From Symbiobacterium thermophilum IAM 14863 (GTDB taxonomy: Bacteria; Bacillota; Sulfobacillia; Symbiobacteriales; Symbiobacteriaceae), in NCBI RefSeq assembly GCF_000009905.1, contig NC_006177.1, positions 1,674,001 to 1,738,000 on the forward strand: 64,000 bases of DNA, written 5' to 3'. Numbering within the stretch: position 1 is the first letter of the stretch; every line of letters begins with the position of its first letter. The position numbers and the translations under genes are program-made. This document shows, in pieces, positions 43,077 to 51,998 of the stretch. The notes beneath the pieces are model-generated. The model made no database searches and was not told where the DNA came from. It was given only the letters and a program-made list of their open reading frames with translations.

Positions 43077-44603
43077 ATGAGCCTGGATGCTGAGCTGAAG
43101 GCGCGGGAGGCGCGCATCAAGCAGGGAGGCGCGCCCAAGTACCACGAGCAGGCGCGGGCGAAGGGGAAGCTTTTCGCCCGGGAGCGGATTCGGCTTCTGC
43201 TGGACGATGGCTCCTTGGTGGAGGACGGCCTGTTCGCCAACTGTGAGGCCCCGGATCTGCCGGCGGACGGCGTGGTCACCGGGCTGGGGCGGATCGACGG
43301 GCGGCCGGTGGCCGTCATGGCCAACGACTCCACCGTGAAGGCGGGTTCGTGGGGGGCCCGCACGGTGGAGAAGATCCTGCGGATCCAGGAGACCGCCGAG
43401 CGGCTGCGCATCCCCATCTTCTACCTGGTGGACTCCGCGGGGGCGCGCATCACCGATCAGGTGGAGATGTTCCCCGGCCGCCGCCACGCCGGCCGCATCT
43501 TCTACAACGAGGTGCGGCTCAGCGGGCTCGTCCCGCAGATCTGCCTGCTCTTCGGGCCCAGCGCGGCGGGCGGCGCCTACATCCCGGCGTTCTGCGACGT
43601 GGTCTTCATGGTCCGGGGCAACGCCTCCATGTACCTGGGTTCGCCCCGCATGGCGGAGATGGTGATCGGCGAGAAGGTGACCCTGGAGGAGATGGGCGGC
43701 GCCGAGATGCACACCGCCGTCTCCGGCTGCGGCGACGTGCTCTGCGAGACGGAGGAGGAGGCCATCCAGCTCGCCCGCCGCTACCTGAGCTATTTCCCGC
43801 AGCGCACCGGCGAGCGGCCCGCCCCGGCGCCGCCGGCGGAGCCGAAAACCGGCCGGCCGCTGGCGGAGATCGTGCCGGTGAACCAGAACGCCGCCTTCGA
43901 CATGTATGAGCTCATCGACCGGATCATCGACGAGGGCTCCTGGTTTGAGATCAAGAAGCGGTTCGCCCCGGAACTCATCACCGGGCTGGCCCGGATCGGG
44001 GGGCGCGTGGTGGGGATCGTGGCCAACCAGCCCCGGGTGAAGGGCGGCGTGCTCTTCGTGGACTCGGCCGACAAGGCCGCCCGGTTCATCTGGCTCTGCG
44101 ACGCCTTCGAGATCCCGCTCCTCTTCCTGGCCGACGTGCCGGGCTTCATGATCGGCACCAAGGTGGAGCGGCAGGGCATCATCCGGCACGGCGCCAAGTT
44201 CATCGCCGCGGTCAGCGAGGCGTCGGTGCCCAAGATCTGCCTGGTGGTGCGCAAGGCCTACGGCGCCGGCCTCTACGCCATGGCGGGGCCCGCGTTCGAG
44301 CCGGACTGCACCCTGGCCCTGCCCACCGCCTCGATCGCGGTCATGGGCCCGGAGGCGGCGGTCAACGCCGTCTACGCGAACAAGATCGCGGAGCTGCCGC
44401 CGGAGGAGCGGCCGGCGTACGTGGCACGGCTCCGGGAGGAGTACCAGAAGGACATCGACATCTACCGGCTCGCGTCGGAGCTGATCGTCGACGGGATCAT
44501 CCCCTTCGAGCGGGTCCGGGAGGAGCTGCTGGCCCGGTTCGCCCTCTACGAGACGAGGCAGCAGAACTGGCCGGCGAAGAAGCGCCCGGTGACGCCGGTG
44601 TAG
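43077..44603 (+). CDS. Acyl-CoA carboxylase carboxyltransferase subunit
   Basis: 508 aa, beta-type carboxyltransferase of the propionyl/methylcrotonyl/geranyl-CoA carboxylase family. N half: GAPKYHEQARAKGKLFARER, PIFYLVDSAGARITDQVEMF, GPSAAGGAYIPAFCD; C half: FAPELITGLARIGGRVVGIV, LADVPGFMIGTKVERQGIIR, RKAYGAGLYAMAGPAFEPD, IAVMGPEAAVNAVYANKI. It transfers CO2 from the biotinyl carrier (37046) to an acyl-CoA. GARITDQVEMFPGRRHAGRI resembles methylcrotonyl/geranyl-type enzymes, consistent with leucine or terpenoid breakdown. Confidence 0.93.
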   Translation: MSLDAELKAREARIKQGGAPKYHEQARAKGKLFARERIRLLLDDGSLVEDGLFANCEAPDLPADGVVTGLGRIDGRPVAVMANDSTVKAGSWGARTVEKILRIQETAERLRIPIFYLVDSAGARITDQVEMFPGRRHAGRIFYNEVRLSGLVPQICLLFGPSAAGGAYIPAFCDVVFMVRGNASMYLGSPRMAEMVIGEKVTLEEMGGAEMHTAVSGCGDVLCETEEEAIQLARRYLSYFPQRTGERPAPAPPAEPKTGRPLAEIVPVNQNAAFDMYELIDRIIDEGSWFEIKKRFAPELITGLARIGGRVVGIVANQPRVKGGVLFVDSADKAARFIWLCDAFEIPLLFLADVPGFMIGTKVERQGIIRHGAKFIAAVSEASVPKICLVVRKAYGAGLYAMAGPAFEPDCTLALPTASIAVMGPEAAVNAVYANKIAELPPEERPAYVARLREEYQKDIDIYRLASELIVDGIIPFERVREELLARFALYETRQQNWPAKKRPVTPV

Positions 44604-44619
44604 CCGGAAGCGGCAAGAA

Positions 44620-44656
44620 GCGGAGGCGGTGCGCAGGGGGTGCGCACCGCCTCCGC
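44620..44656 (+). terminator. Terminator hairpin after the carboxyltransferase
   Basis: Perfect 16-bp stem (44620-44635 with 44641-44656) and GGGGG loop, 16 bp after the stop; no T-run. Confidence 0.7.
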
Positions 44657-44781
44657 GTCGGGGAGGGTTCACGCTCCGCATGGATCCGGGAGCGGCCGCG
44701 GCGGGCGGGAGTGGAACCGGACCCCTGCGCGGACCGTCTATCGGGCAGGACGCCTGTGCGCACAGAGAGGGGTTGCACCGG

Positions 44782-45837
44782 ATGAACGACAGAAAGAGAA
44801 CCGTGTGGCTCGCGCTCCTGGTGGTCCTGTCCCTGATCCTGGGCGGCTGCGGCGGCGCTCCCCAGAGTGCGGCCCGGGACAGCGGCGGCCCGGGCGGCCG
44901 CAGCGGCAGTGCCAGTTCGCCCAGCCCGGCCCCGGCGGCGGAGGTTCCGGCGGGTACGCCCTGGGCGGGCAGCGTCAGCTTCCTGGATACGGCGGAGAAT
45001 CCCGGCGACGAGGCCGCTGCCCCGACAGCGGATCGGAAGATCATCCAGAATGCCGAAGTCGAGCTGAGCGTCCGGGACGTGGACGAGGCCCTGACTTCGA
45101 TCACCGACGCCCTGACGCGGTCGGGGGGCTACGTCCAGGAAAACCGGGTGACGGGCACCCGCGAGCAGGGGCGCCGGGTGGCGATGACGCTGCGGGTGCC
45201 GGCCGGCAACTTCGGCCCGTTGCTGGACCTGCTCCGGGAGCTGGGCGAGGTACAGAGCCTCCGCCAGTGGACCAACGACGTCACCGAGGAGTACCTGGAC
45301 CTGGAGGCGCGCATCGAGACCGGCGAGGCCCACCTGGCGCAGCTCAACAGGCTGTACGAACGGAGCGGCACGATCTCTGAGATGATCGAGCTGGAGCGGG
45401 AGATCGCCCGGGTGACCGCCGAGCTGGAGTCGCTGAAGGGCCGGTACAACTTCCTGGCGAACCAGGTGGCGTTCAGCACCGTGAGCGTCTTCATGTACGA
45501 GCCTGGCGTGCCGGCGCCGGCCCGCAGCCCGCAGAGCCTGGGCGAGCGGATGCGGGACAGCTTCCTGTTTTCGTGGAACGCCACCATCCACTTCGCGGAG
45601 GGGCTCCTGGTAGCCCTCGTCGGCCTGATCCCCGGCCTGCTCTTCCTGGCCGTCCTGGTCGGCATCGTCGGCGGCGTGATCTGGCTGATCGTGCGGGTCC
45701 GGCGTGGCCGGGGAGGCCCGCCGGGCGGCGGGAGCCGGGGTGAGCCGGCGGCCCGTCCGCTGTACTCCCCGCCGGGGGCCGACACCGCCGGAGACCGACC
45801 CGGCGGCGGAGCGGGCGCGGGCCAGGCGGAAGGGTAA
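44782..45837 (+). CDS. DUF4349 lipoprotein
   Basis: 351 aa. Lipobox LILGGCGG, low-complexity linker, then the DUF4349 domain: KIIQNAEVELSVRDVDEALT, GGYVQENRVTGT, MTLRVPAGNFGPLLDLLREL, TEEYLDLEARIETGEAHLAQ with a long coiled coil (about 210-265), and a C-terminal membrane helix (FLAVLVGIVGGVIWLIVRV) followed by a Gly/Pro-rich tail. A membrane-attached periplasmic-side coiled-coil protein of unknown role. ATG 44782 chosen with AGAGAGGGG upstream. Confidence 0.85.
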   Translation: MNDRKRTVWLALLVVLSLILGGCGGAPQSAARDSGGPGGRSGSASSPSPAPAAEVPAGTPWAGSVSFLDTAENPGDEAAAPTADRKIIQNAEVELSVRDVDEALTSITDALTRSGGYVQENRVTGTREQGRRVAMTLRVPAGNFGPLLDLLRELGEVQSLRQWTNDVTEEYLDLEARIETGEAHLAQLNRLYERSGTISEMIELEREIARVTAELESLKGRYNFLANQVAFSTVSVFMYEPGVPAPARSPQSLGERMRDSFLFSWNATIHFAEGLLVALVGLIPGLLFLAVLVGIVGGVIWLIVRVRRGRGGPPGGGSRGEPAARPLYSPPGADTAGDRPGGGAGAGQAEG

Positions 45838-45930
45838 GCGGCCGGGGAGATGAACGGAGGCCGTCTGCCAGGCGGACAGGCCGAGGGCCGGGCGAGTCCC
45901 CGGTGTGGATAGGCCTTTGCGCAAATCAGA

Positions 45931-45963
45931 ACCGGCGGCCGCGGGCGCACCGCGGCCGCCGGT
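45931..45963. terminator. Bidirectional terminator hairpin
   Basis: Perfect 13-bp stem (45931-45943 with 45951-45963), seven-base loop, TGTCTCCTTCC on the plus side, between convergent genes. Confidence 0.65.
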
Positions 45964-45993
45964 GTCTCCTTCCGTCTCATCCGCCGGGAACGG

Positions 45994-47058
45994 CTAGGGC
46001 CCCTCCAGGCTGTTCGTGATGATGACCGGCGTGCCCAGCTCCACCCGCTCGTAGAGCTGCTCGACCTCGCCGTTGCTCATGACAATCGACCCTTCCGAGT
46101 TCCACCGGCCCAGGGCCTCGGGGGCGTTGGTGCCGTGGATCGCCCACAGCGATCCGCCGTCGCCTTCGAACACGGTGAAGCCGATCCAGCGGGTGCCCAG
46201 CGGGTTGGCGGGGTCGAGGGCGTCGATCCCCTCCTTATAGTACGGCATGCCCGGCACCATGAGGGTCACCGTGAACCGGCCGGTGGGGGTGAGGAGGTTC
46301 TCGGTCCAGTTGTCTGGTGATGGGGCGGGGCCGGCGACGTGGCGGCCGGTGGACACCCGGGCGGTCTGGACCAGTTCGCCGTCCTCGTAGTACCAGAGGA
46401 CGTTGAGCCCCTTGTCCACCACGATCACAGTCGGCTCAGGCGGCGCCACGGGGGCCAGGGCCGCGTAGTAGTCGGCCGGCACCAACCCGTGCTCGGCGTC
46501 GAGCGCCCACGCCCGGAAGAAGGGCTCGCCACCGCGGGCCTCCAGGGCAGGCTCGCCGCCGACGGAGACCTCCACGGGCTCCCCCAGGCGGGGAAGGGCG
46601 CCGCGCCAGACCAGCAGGCCCTGTGCCCGGGGCAGGTCCATGATCTCCACCGGCCCCTCCGGCATGCTGATCGGCTGCCCCAGGAGCGCGGCATCCGGCC
46701 CCCACCCGTCCACCAGGGCCACCTGGAGGCGGCCGTCGTCGGCCGCGGAGACCGCCACCCGCTCGGGTTCGCCGTCGCCCGTGAGGTCGGGGGCCTCCAG
46801 GATCCGTTCCGGGGCAAAGGGCAGGGCCGCGGGCGCCTGTTCGACCGGTTCGGTGACGTCCGGGGAGGAAGGGGGCGCCAGGGCGTGCCGGATTCGCATG
46901 ACCGCCCAGCGGACGCCGAAGCCCAGCCCCACGAGCACGCCAATCAGGGTCAGCAGCGCCAGGGCGCGCCTGCGGGCGTAACGCCTGCGCCGGGCCTCCC
47001 GCCGGCGCCACGCGCGCCGGGCCGAGTAGTGCGCGTCCGGTTCGTGCAGGTGGGACAT
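45994..47058 (-). CDS. L,D-transpeptidase-fold (YkuD) protein with Ser in place of catalytic Cys
   Basis: 354 aa. Basic N-terminus, one membrane helix (ALALLTLIGVLVGLGFGVRW), a middle region with a calcium-site-like LTGDGEPERV, then the YkuD domain: VIVVDKGLNVLWYYEDGELV, LTPTGRFTVTLMVPG and HGTNAPEALGRWNSEGSIV. The family motif is HGT...S-x-G-C-I-R; here both Cys and Arg are changed (G-S-I-V), the Ser codon being TCG. The rest of the domain (MSNGEVEQLYERVELGTPV) is fully kept. The protein may be a non-catalytic peptidoglycan binder, or a Ser nucleophile variant. ATG 47058 gives AGGAGGG a six-base spacing. Confidence 0.85.
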   Translation of the reverse strand: MSHLHEPDAHYSARRAWRRREARRRRYARRRALALLTLIGVLVGLGFGVRWAVMRIRHALAPPSSPDVTEPVEQAPAALPFAPERILEAPDLTGDGEPERVAVSAADDGRLQVALVDGWGPDAALLGQPISMPEGPVEIMDLPRAQGLLVWRGALPRLGEPVEVSVGGEPALEARGGEPFFRAWALDAEHGLVPADYYAALAPVAPPEPTVIVVDKGLNVLWYYEDGELVQTARVSTGRHVAGPAPSPDNWTENLLTPTGRFTVTLMVPGMPYYKEGIDALDPANPLGTRWIGFTVFEGDGGSLWAIHGTNAPEALGRWNSEGSIVMSNGEVEQLYERVELGTPVIITNSLEGP

Positions 47059-47099
47059 GGGCATCCCTCCTCGGCCGCGTACCGTGGTACGTTGCCTTG

Positions 47100-47130
47100 A
47101 TTATAACCTATCTTCTAGTTTCGACTCCAA
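47100..47130 (-). promoter_or_regulatory. Possible promoter for the YkuD-like gene
   Basis: On the minus strand perfect TATAAT (47105-47100) with TTGGAG 19 bp upstream (47130-47125); the spacer is longer than usual. Confidence 0.4.
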
Positions 47131-47241
47131 TGATTTATAGCACGCACGGTCTTCCGCCCGCGGCCAATTCATTTTCCATAGGGCGGTTCGCGTGGTATCA
47201 TTCAGGGGAGACGTTGATCCCATGCAGGAGGAACATCGGTC

Positions 47242-48555
47242 ATGAAATGGGTTACCGTTGATCGCTTGCCGCAGTACGAGGGCCAGACGGTGGAGCTGCG
47301 CGGCTGGGTGCAGAACTACCGGAGCTCGGGCAAGATCCAGTTCATCATCTTCCGCGACGGAACGGGCGTCTGCCAGGCCGTGCTTTTCATCAAGGACGTG
47401 CCGCCGGAGGTCTTCGAGGCCGGCAAGCGGCTGACGCAGGAGTCGTCGATCATCATCCGCGGGAGCGTCCGCAAGGACGACCGGGCCCCCGGCGGGTACG
47501 AGATCGGCGTGCAGGACCTGGAGATCGTGCAGATCGCCGAGGAGTACCCCATTACGAAGAAGGAGCACGGCACGGAGTTCCTGATGGACCACCGGCACCT
47601 CTGGATCCGGTCCAACCGCCAGGTGGCGATCCTGCGGATCCGCAACGAGATCACCATGGCGATCCACCAGTTCCTGCAGGAGAACGGCTTCGTCCTGACC
47701 GAATCACCCATCCTGATGGGAACGGCGGCCGAAGGGGGAGCCACCCTGTTCGAGACCACGTACGTCAACGATGAGCCGGCCTACCTGAGCCAGTCGGGCC
47801 AGCTGCACGTCGAGGCGACGGCAATGGCCCTGGGCCGGGTCTACACCTTCGGCCCGACCTTCCGGGCGGAGAAGTCGAAGACCCGGCGGCACCTGATCGA
47901 GTTCTGGATGGTGGAGCCTGAGGCCGCCTACTTCACCCACGAGGACAACATGCGGCTTCAGGAGGAGATGGTCACCTACGTCGTCCGCCGGGTGCTGGAG
48001 CGCCGGTCGAAGGAGCTGCAGCTCATCGGCCGCGACACGACCCTGCTGGAGAAGGTGGAGCCGCCCTTCCCCCGCATTACCTACACCGAGGCCGTGGAGA
48101 TGCTGAAGAAGCTGCACAAACCCGGCGACGAGTGGGAGCCGATCGAGTGGGGCGAGGACTTCGGCGCGCCGCACGAGACGGTGCTGACGCAGCAGTTCGA
48201 GAAGCCGGTTTTCGTCGAGAAGTTCCCGGTCAAGGTCAAGGCGTTCTACATGCAGCCCGACCCCGAGAACCCCGACGTGGTGCTCGGCGCGGACCTGCTG
48301 GCCCCCGAGGGGTACGGCGAGATCATCGGCGGCTCCCAGCGCATCCACGACCCTGAGCTCCTGAAGCGCCGGTTCGAGGAGCACGGTCTGGACATGAACA
48401 CCTACGGCTGGTACTATGACCTGCGCCGGTTCGGCTCGGTCCCCCACTCCGGGTTCGGCCTGGGCATCGAGCGGACCGTCGCGTGGATCTGCGGCCTGGA
48501 GCACGTGCGCGAGACCATTCCCTTCCCGCGCCTCCTGAACCGGCTGCATCCCTAG
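47242..48555 (+). CDS. asnS: Asparaginyl-tRNA synthetase
   Basis: 437-aa class IIb aminoacyl-tRNA synthetase. N-terminal OB-fold anticodon-binding domain ([20 protein letters not shown]), class II motif 1 region, motif 2 [19 protein letters not shown] and motif 3 [36 protein letters not shown] and the absence of the aspartyl-type insert support AsnRS over AspRS. GGAGGAA precedes the ATG. Confidence 0.94.
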   Translation: MKWVTVDRLPQYEGQTVELRGWVQNYRSSGKIQFIIFRDGTGVCQAVLFIKDVPPEVFEAGKRLTQESSIIIRGSVRKDDRAPGGYEIGVQDLEIVQIAEEYPITKKEHGTEFLMDHRHLWIRSNRQVAILRIRNEITMAIHQFLQENGFVLTESPILMGTAAEGGATLFETTYVNDEPAYLSQSGQLHVEATAMALGRVYTFGPTFRAEKSKTRRHLIEFWMVEPEAAYFTHEDNMRLQEEMVTYVVRRVLERRSKELQLIGRDTTLLEKVEPPFPRITYTEAVEMLKKLHKPGDEWEPIEWGEDFGAPHETVLTQQFEKPVFVEKFPVKVKAFYMQPDPENPDVVLGADLLAPEGYGEIIGGSQRIHDPELLKRRFEEHGLDMNTYGWYYDLRRFGSVPHSGFGLGIERTVAWICGLEHVRETIPFPRLLNRLHP

Positions 48556-48575
48556 AGGGAGAAAGGAGGGCCTCG

Positions 48576-49268
48576 ATGGCCAAGCGAGCGCTTTTCGTGA
48601 TCGACACCCAGGTCGATTTCAACGATGAGCAGGGCAGCCTGACCAGCTTCCGGCGGTCAGACCCCAAGATGCAGCGCATCGCCGACCTGATGGATGAGGT
48701 GCACCGCGAGGGCGGGTTTGTCGTGGCCACCGCGGACACCCACCCGCCGCTCCATCACCCGGAGCACCTGGTGACCTATCGGCGCATGCTGCAGGAGACC
48801 ATGGGGCCGGACCGCTTCGAGGCCTACATGGACAAGGCCTACGAGGCCTACCGTGAAGAGCTGAAACTGTACCCGCCCCACTGCGAGTACGGCACGCCCG
48901 GCTGGCAGCCGACGGCCGTGATCGCGGCCGCCTTCGAGCGGCTGGGCGACGACCTGATCCTCATCCAAAAGCCCACCTACCGCTTGGTGGACGGCTGCGT
49001 CATGAAGGGACCCGCCGCCCTGGTGGGCCGCACGGGGGTCCAGGTGCTGGAGTTCCTCAAAGGCCAGGGGGTGGAGGAGGTCATCGTCACCGGGCTGATC
49101 ACGCCCGTGTGCGTCCTGGCGGCTGTGGAATCGGCGGTGGGCGCGGGATTCCGCGTGACGGTGGACGAGCGGCTGGTGGACTCCTACGACGAGGACAGCC
49201 ATCGCCAGGGCCTGGAGCGGATCGCCGGGGCGGGCGGCATCGTGGTGCCGGCCGCAGACGGGATGTAG
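48576..49268 (+). CDS. Isochorismatase-family cysteine hydrolase
   Basis: 230 aa. The triad Asp in LFVIDTQVDF, Lys in LILIQKPTYRL and Cys in GLITPVCVLAAVES is complete. The family includes nicotinamidases and other amidases; DTHPPLHHPEHL could supply metal ligands as in nicotinamidase, but the order of residues differs from PncA, so substrate is open. GAAAGGAGGG precedes ATG 48576. It follows asnS by 20 bp and is probably co-transcribed. Confidence 0.85.
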   Translation: MAKRALFVIDTQVDFNDEQGSLTSFRRSDPKMQRIADLMDEVHREGGFVVATADTHPPLHHPEHLVTYRRMLQETMGPDRFEAYMDKAYEAYREELKLYPPHCEYGTPGWQPTAVIAAAFERLGDDLILIQKPTYRLVDGCVMKGPAALVGRTGVQVLEFLKGQGVEEVIVTGLITPVCVLAAVESAVGAGFRVTVDERLVDSYDEDSHRQGLERIAGAGGIVVPAADGM

Positions 49269-49418
49269 GGGCGCGCAGCGGGGTGCCTCCCGCCTGGCGC
49301 CCCTTTTCACAAAGCTGCGACAGGCCGGGAGGGATTTCGCCCGTTCCCGGAGAAGTTGGGTGCAGTTGGAGTCCGCGACTACCACCCGGGGTTGTCTCCG
49401 CTACGGGAGGTTGATGAT

Positions 49419-50360
49419 ATGGAGGAGATCGGCCGGCGCCTGAAGGCGGCGCGGTTGGCCAAAGGGCTCACGCTGGAGCAAGTGGAGGAAGAGACCCGCA
49501 TCCGCAAGAAGTACCTGGATGCGCTGGAATCGGGCCGGACGGTGCTCATCCCCGGCGAGGTCTACGTCAAGGGCTTCCTGCGGAGCTACGGCAACTTCCT
49601 CGGCCTGGACGGCGAGGGCCTGGTGGAGGAGTACAAGGCGCTCAAAGCCCGCCCGGCGGCCGAGGATGGCGCCGGGAACGGCGGCCCGGCCGAAGCTCCC
49701 GCCCGCGAGCCGGAAGCGGCGATCGCAGCCAGCGCCCCCCGTGCGTCCGCGGAGCCCCGGCAGCCGGCGTTCGCCACGCCTCCCCGCCGATCCAGCCGGA
49801 GCCGTCCCAAGCGCCGCCGCAACGGACCGGGGCCGGGCGTGTACTTCCTCCGCCGGCTGATGGTCGCGCTGATCCTGATCCTGCCGCTGGCGGCGGCCGG
49901 CTGGTGGTTCTGGGGCCGCCAGGCGGCGGCGCCCCCGCCGCAGGAGCCCGGCCAGGTGGCGCAAGAGCCGGGGACGACGGCGCAGCAGCCCGAACCCGAG
50001 CCAGAACCCGAGCCGGAGCCCGAACCGGAGCCCGAGCAGCCGCCCGCGTCCGGGCAGCCGGTGCCGGCGAAGCCCGTGATCACGGTCGGCGCCCCCCAGG
50101 GAGACGAGGTGGACATCACCATCACCGCCTCGGAGGTCCAGCTGGAGATGGACTTCACCCAGGGCTTCCCGTGGCTCGAGGTGTACAGTGGCGGCGAGAC
50201 CCTCTACTGGAGCAAGGCCAGCGGTCCGCTGTCGTTCACCGGCAAGGATTTCCGGATTCGCATCGGCTTCGTGGCCGGGTTTCAGCTTGCGCTCAACGGC
50301 GAACCAGTGGACCACAAGCTGGAGGGCGGCCCGTACTGGATCAACATCAAGACCCAATGA
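49419..50360 (+). CDS. rodZ: RodZ-like cell-shape protein
   Basis: 313 aa. N-terminal helix-turn-helix of the RodZ type (EIGRRLKAARLAKGLTLEQV, IRKKYLDALESG, VYVKGFLRSYGNFLGL), a low-complexity linker, one membrane helix (LMVALILILPLAAAGWWFW), an external Glu-Pro repeat stalk (about 207-225), and a C-terminal beta domain of the DUF4115 kind (WLEVYSGGETLYWSKASG). RodZ ties MreB filaments to the membrane. ATG 49419 with GGGAGG upstream is chosen; the next gene is a D,D-carboxypeptidase, a fitting envelope partner. Confidence 0.8.
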   Translation: MEEIGRRLKAARLAKGLTLEQVEEETRIRKKYLDALESGRTVLIPGEVYVKGFLRSYGNFLGLDGEGLVEEYKALKARPAAEDGAGNGGPAEAPAREPEAAIAASAPRASAEPRQPAFATPPRRSSRSRPKRRRNGPGPGVYFLRRLMVALILILPLAAAGWWFWGRQAAAPPPQEPGQVAQEPGTTAQQPEPEPEPEPEPEPEPEQPPASGQPVPAKPVITVGAPQGDEVDITITASEVQLEMDFTQGFPWLEVYSGGETLYWSKASGPLSFTGKDFRIRIGFVAGFQLALNGEPVDHKLEGGPYWINIKTQ

Positions 50361-50392
50361 TGACCCATCGGACGGCAAGAACGCAGAGAACG

Positions 50393-50418
50393 GCGTCCGG
50401 CCTTTCGGGGCCGGACGC
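50393..50418 (+). terminator. Terminator after rodZ
   Basis: Perfect 10-bp stem (50393-50402 with 50409-50418) and TTTCGG loop, then TCCATCTTC. Confidence 0.65.
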
Positions 50419-50503
50419 TCCATCTTCAGGGGACGCAACCGTGAAATGGCGCGGTTAACTGCGCCGCGCCCCGCCGCATAATAGCCCCTGGAGGTGGTGT
50501 TTC

Positions 50504-51709
50504 GTGAACTGCGTCCGCCGGGCCATCGCCGGGATGATCGCCGCACTGCTGCTGATCTCCGGCGCGGAGGCGGCAGCCGCTCCCAGGCCGCTGGTGGACC
50601 ACTACCGGGACGTGGTGGAGTCGCCTCCCAGCCTGTGGGCCCACGGCGCCATCCTCATGGACGCCGCGACCGGCGACGTTCTCTGGGAGCGGAATGCGCA
50701 CGTGCGGCTCCATCCGGCCAGCACCACCAAGGTACTGACGGCGCTCATCGCCCTGGAGCGGGGCGACCTGGACGCCCGGGTGACGGTCTCGAAGCGGGCG
50801 GCCCAGACCCCCGGAAGCTCCATGTACCTGCGGGAAGGGGAGGTCCACACCCTTCACGACCTGGTGCACGGGCTCCTCATGCTCTCCGGGAACGACGCGG
50901 CCGTGGCCATCGCCGAGCATATCGCCGGCTCGGTGGAGGCCTTCGCCGACCTGATGAACGAGCGGGCGGAGCGGCTGGGCGCGCGCAACTCCCACTTCGT
51001 GAACCCTCACGGGCTCACCCATCCGGAGCACCTCAGCACCGCTTACGACCTGGCGGTCATCACCCGGGCCGCGCTGCAGAACCCGCTTTTCGCCGAGATC
51101 GTCGCCGCCCCGCAGAAGGAGCTGACGTACGAGGAGCTGGGCCGGAAGGTGGTCCTGTACAACACCAACCGGCTGCTGCGGGGAGGACTGCCGGGCGCCG
51201 ACGGGGTGAAGACGGGCACCACCGGCGCAGCAGGGCCCTGCCTGATCGCCAGCGCGACACGGGACGACCAGAAGCTGATCGCGGTGGTGCTGAACGCCTC
51301 CAACCGCTGGCGGGAGTCGGCGGCCCTGCTGGAGTGGGGTTTTCGGAACTTCGCGCTGGCGCGGCTGGGAAGGGCCGGCGAGGTGCTGGTGCACCTGCCG
51401 GTGCGGGGCGGCAAGCGGCGCGCGGTGCCGGTCGCCCTCCGGGAGGAGCTGGCGGTGGTGGTGCCCCGGAAGACCGGCGCGGTGCCGGAGGTGCAGGTGG
51501 ACCTGAAGCGCCCGCTGCGGGCGCCGCTGCGGGCGGGAGAGGTCGTTGGCCGGGCGTGGGTCCCGCTGCCCGGGGACGGGAGGCGCCGGGTGGACCTGAT
51601 CGCGGCGGAGCCGCTGCCTGCGGCCACGTGGGTGGACCGGGTGTACCAGGGGCTGGTCGCTCTGGTGGACCTGGAAGGACAGTTGAACTTGAATCTTATC
51701 ACCCGTTAA
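50504..51709 (+). CDS. dacF: D-alanyl-D-alanine carboxypeptidase, DacF type
   Basis: 401 aa penicillin-binding protein of peptidase family S11. Signal peptide (MIAALLLISGAEAAAA), SxxK in HPASTTKVLTA, SGN in LMLSGNDAAVA, KTG in DGVKTGTTGAAG, then the C-terminal beta domain. It trims the terminal D-Ala from stem peptides at the outer membrane face. GTG start after GGAGGTGG. DacF in Bacillus acts in spore cortex formation; family identity is firm, sporulation role inferred. Confidence 0.93.
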   Translation: MNCVRRAIAGMIAALLLISGAEAAAAPRPLVDHYRDVVESPPSLWAHGAILMDAATGDVLWERNAHVRLHPASTTKVLTALIALERGDLDARVTVSKRAAQTPGSSMYLREGEVHTLHDLVHGLLMLSGNDAAVAIAEHIAGSVEAFADLMNERAERLGARNSHFVNPHGLTHPEHLSTAYDLAVITRAALQNPLFAEIVAAPQKELTYEELGRKVVLYNTNRLLRGGLPGADGVKTGTTGAAGPCLIASATRDDQKLIAVVLNASNRWRESAALLEWGFRNFALARLGRAGEVLVHLPVRGGKRRAVPVALREELAVVVPRKTGAVPEVQVDLKRPLRAPLRAGEVVGRAWVPLPGDGRRRVDLIAAEPLPAATWVDRVYQGLVALVDLEGQLNLNLITR

Positions 51710-51832
51710 CGGTAACATTTATCTTGTGCATTCTTGTTCTAGAATCAGGCGGATCCTGGCCGGAAGGCCATCCGGTGCGATGGCGGCGGGTGGCCCGCCC
51801 GTCTTTTGCTTGGGAGCCCATTCACATAAAGG

Positions 51833-51862
51833 ATGACATTTGACATGGCACCTTGGTATACT
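51833..51862 (+). promoter_or_regulatory. Promoter of the complex I operon
   Basis: ATGACA (51833-51838), 18 bp, TATACT (51857-51862). An overlapping TTGACA (51840-51845) has only 11 bp to the same -10. A start near 51869 would place the hairpin below at the very 5' end of the message. Confidence 0.5.
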
Positions 51863-51870
51863 GTCTAGGA

Positions 51871-51926
51871 GGGTCGGTCCTACTTTTGCACCCGTAGGAT
51901 CCGTTGCGGTGTACCTGGACCGACCT
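51871..51926 (+). promoter_or_regulatory. Structured 5' leader of the nuo operon
   Basis: Long-range stem GGTCGGTCC/GGACCGACC (51872-51880 with 51917-51925, plus one G.U pair) competes with a local hairpin TCCTAC/GTAGGA (51878-51883 with 51894-51899), sharing three bases. Mutually exclusive pairings suggest a switch-like leader, about 70 nt before nuoA. No known riboswitch class is recognised. Confidence 0.45.
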
Positions 51927-51998
51927 ACGTGCCGGGCTTCACAATCTCCTGCGGTTGGTTTTCTTCTTTGCTTATTGTGACCAAAAGGAGGCTGGCGC

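Noticed and set aside
42297-45104. 935-aa minus-strand frame over the repeat array and carboxyltransferase
   Set aside because: It runs antisense to clear genes; the GC-rich codon pattern of those genes opens it.
51840-51862. TTGACA/TATACT as the nuo promoter
   Set aside because: Only 11 bp between the elements; ATGACA with 18 bp is more likely.
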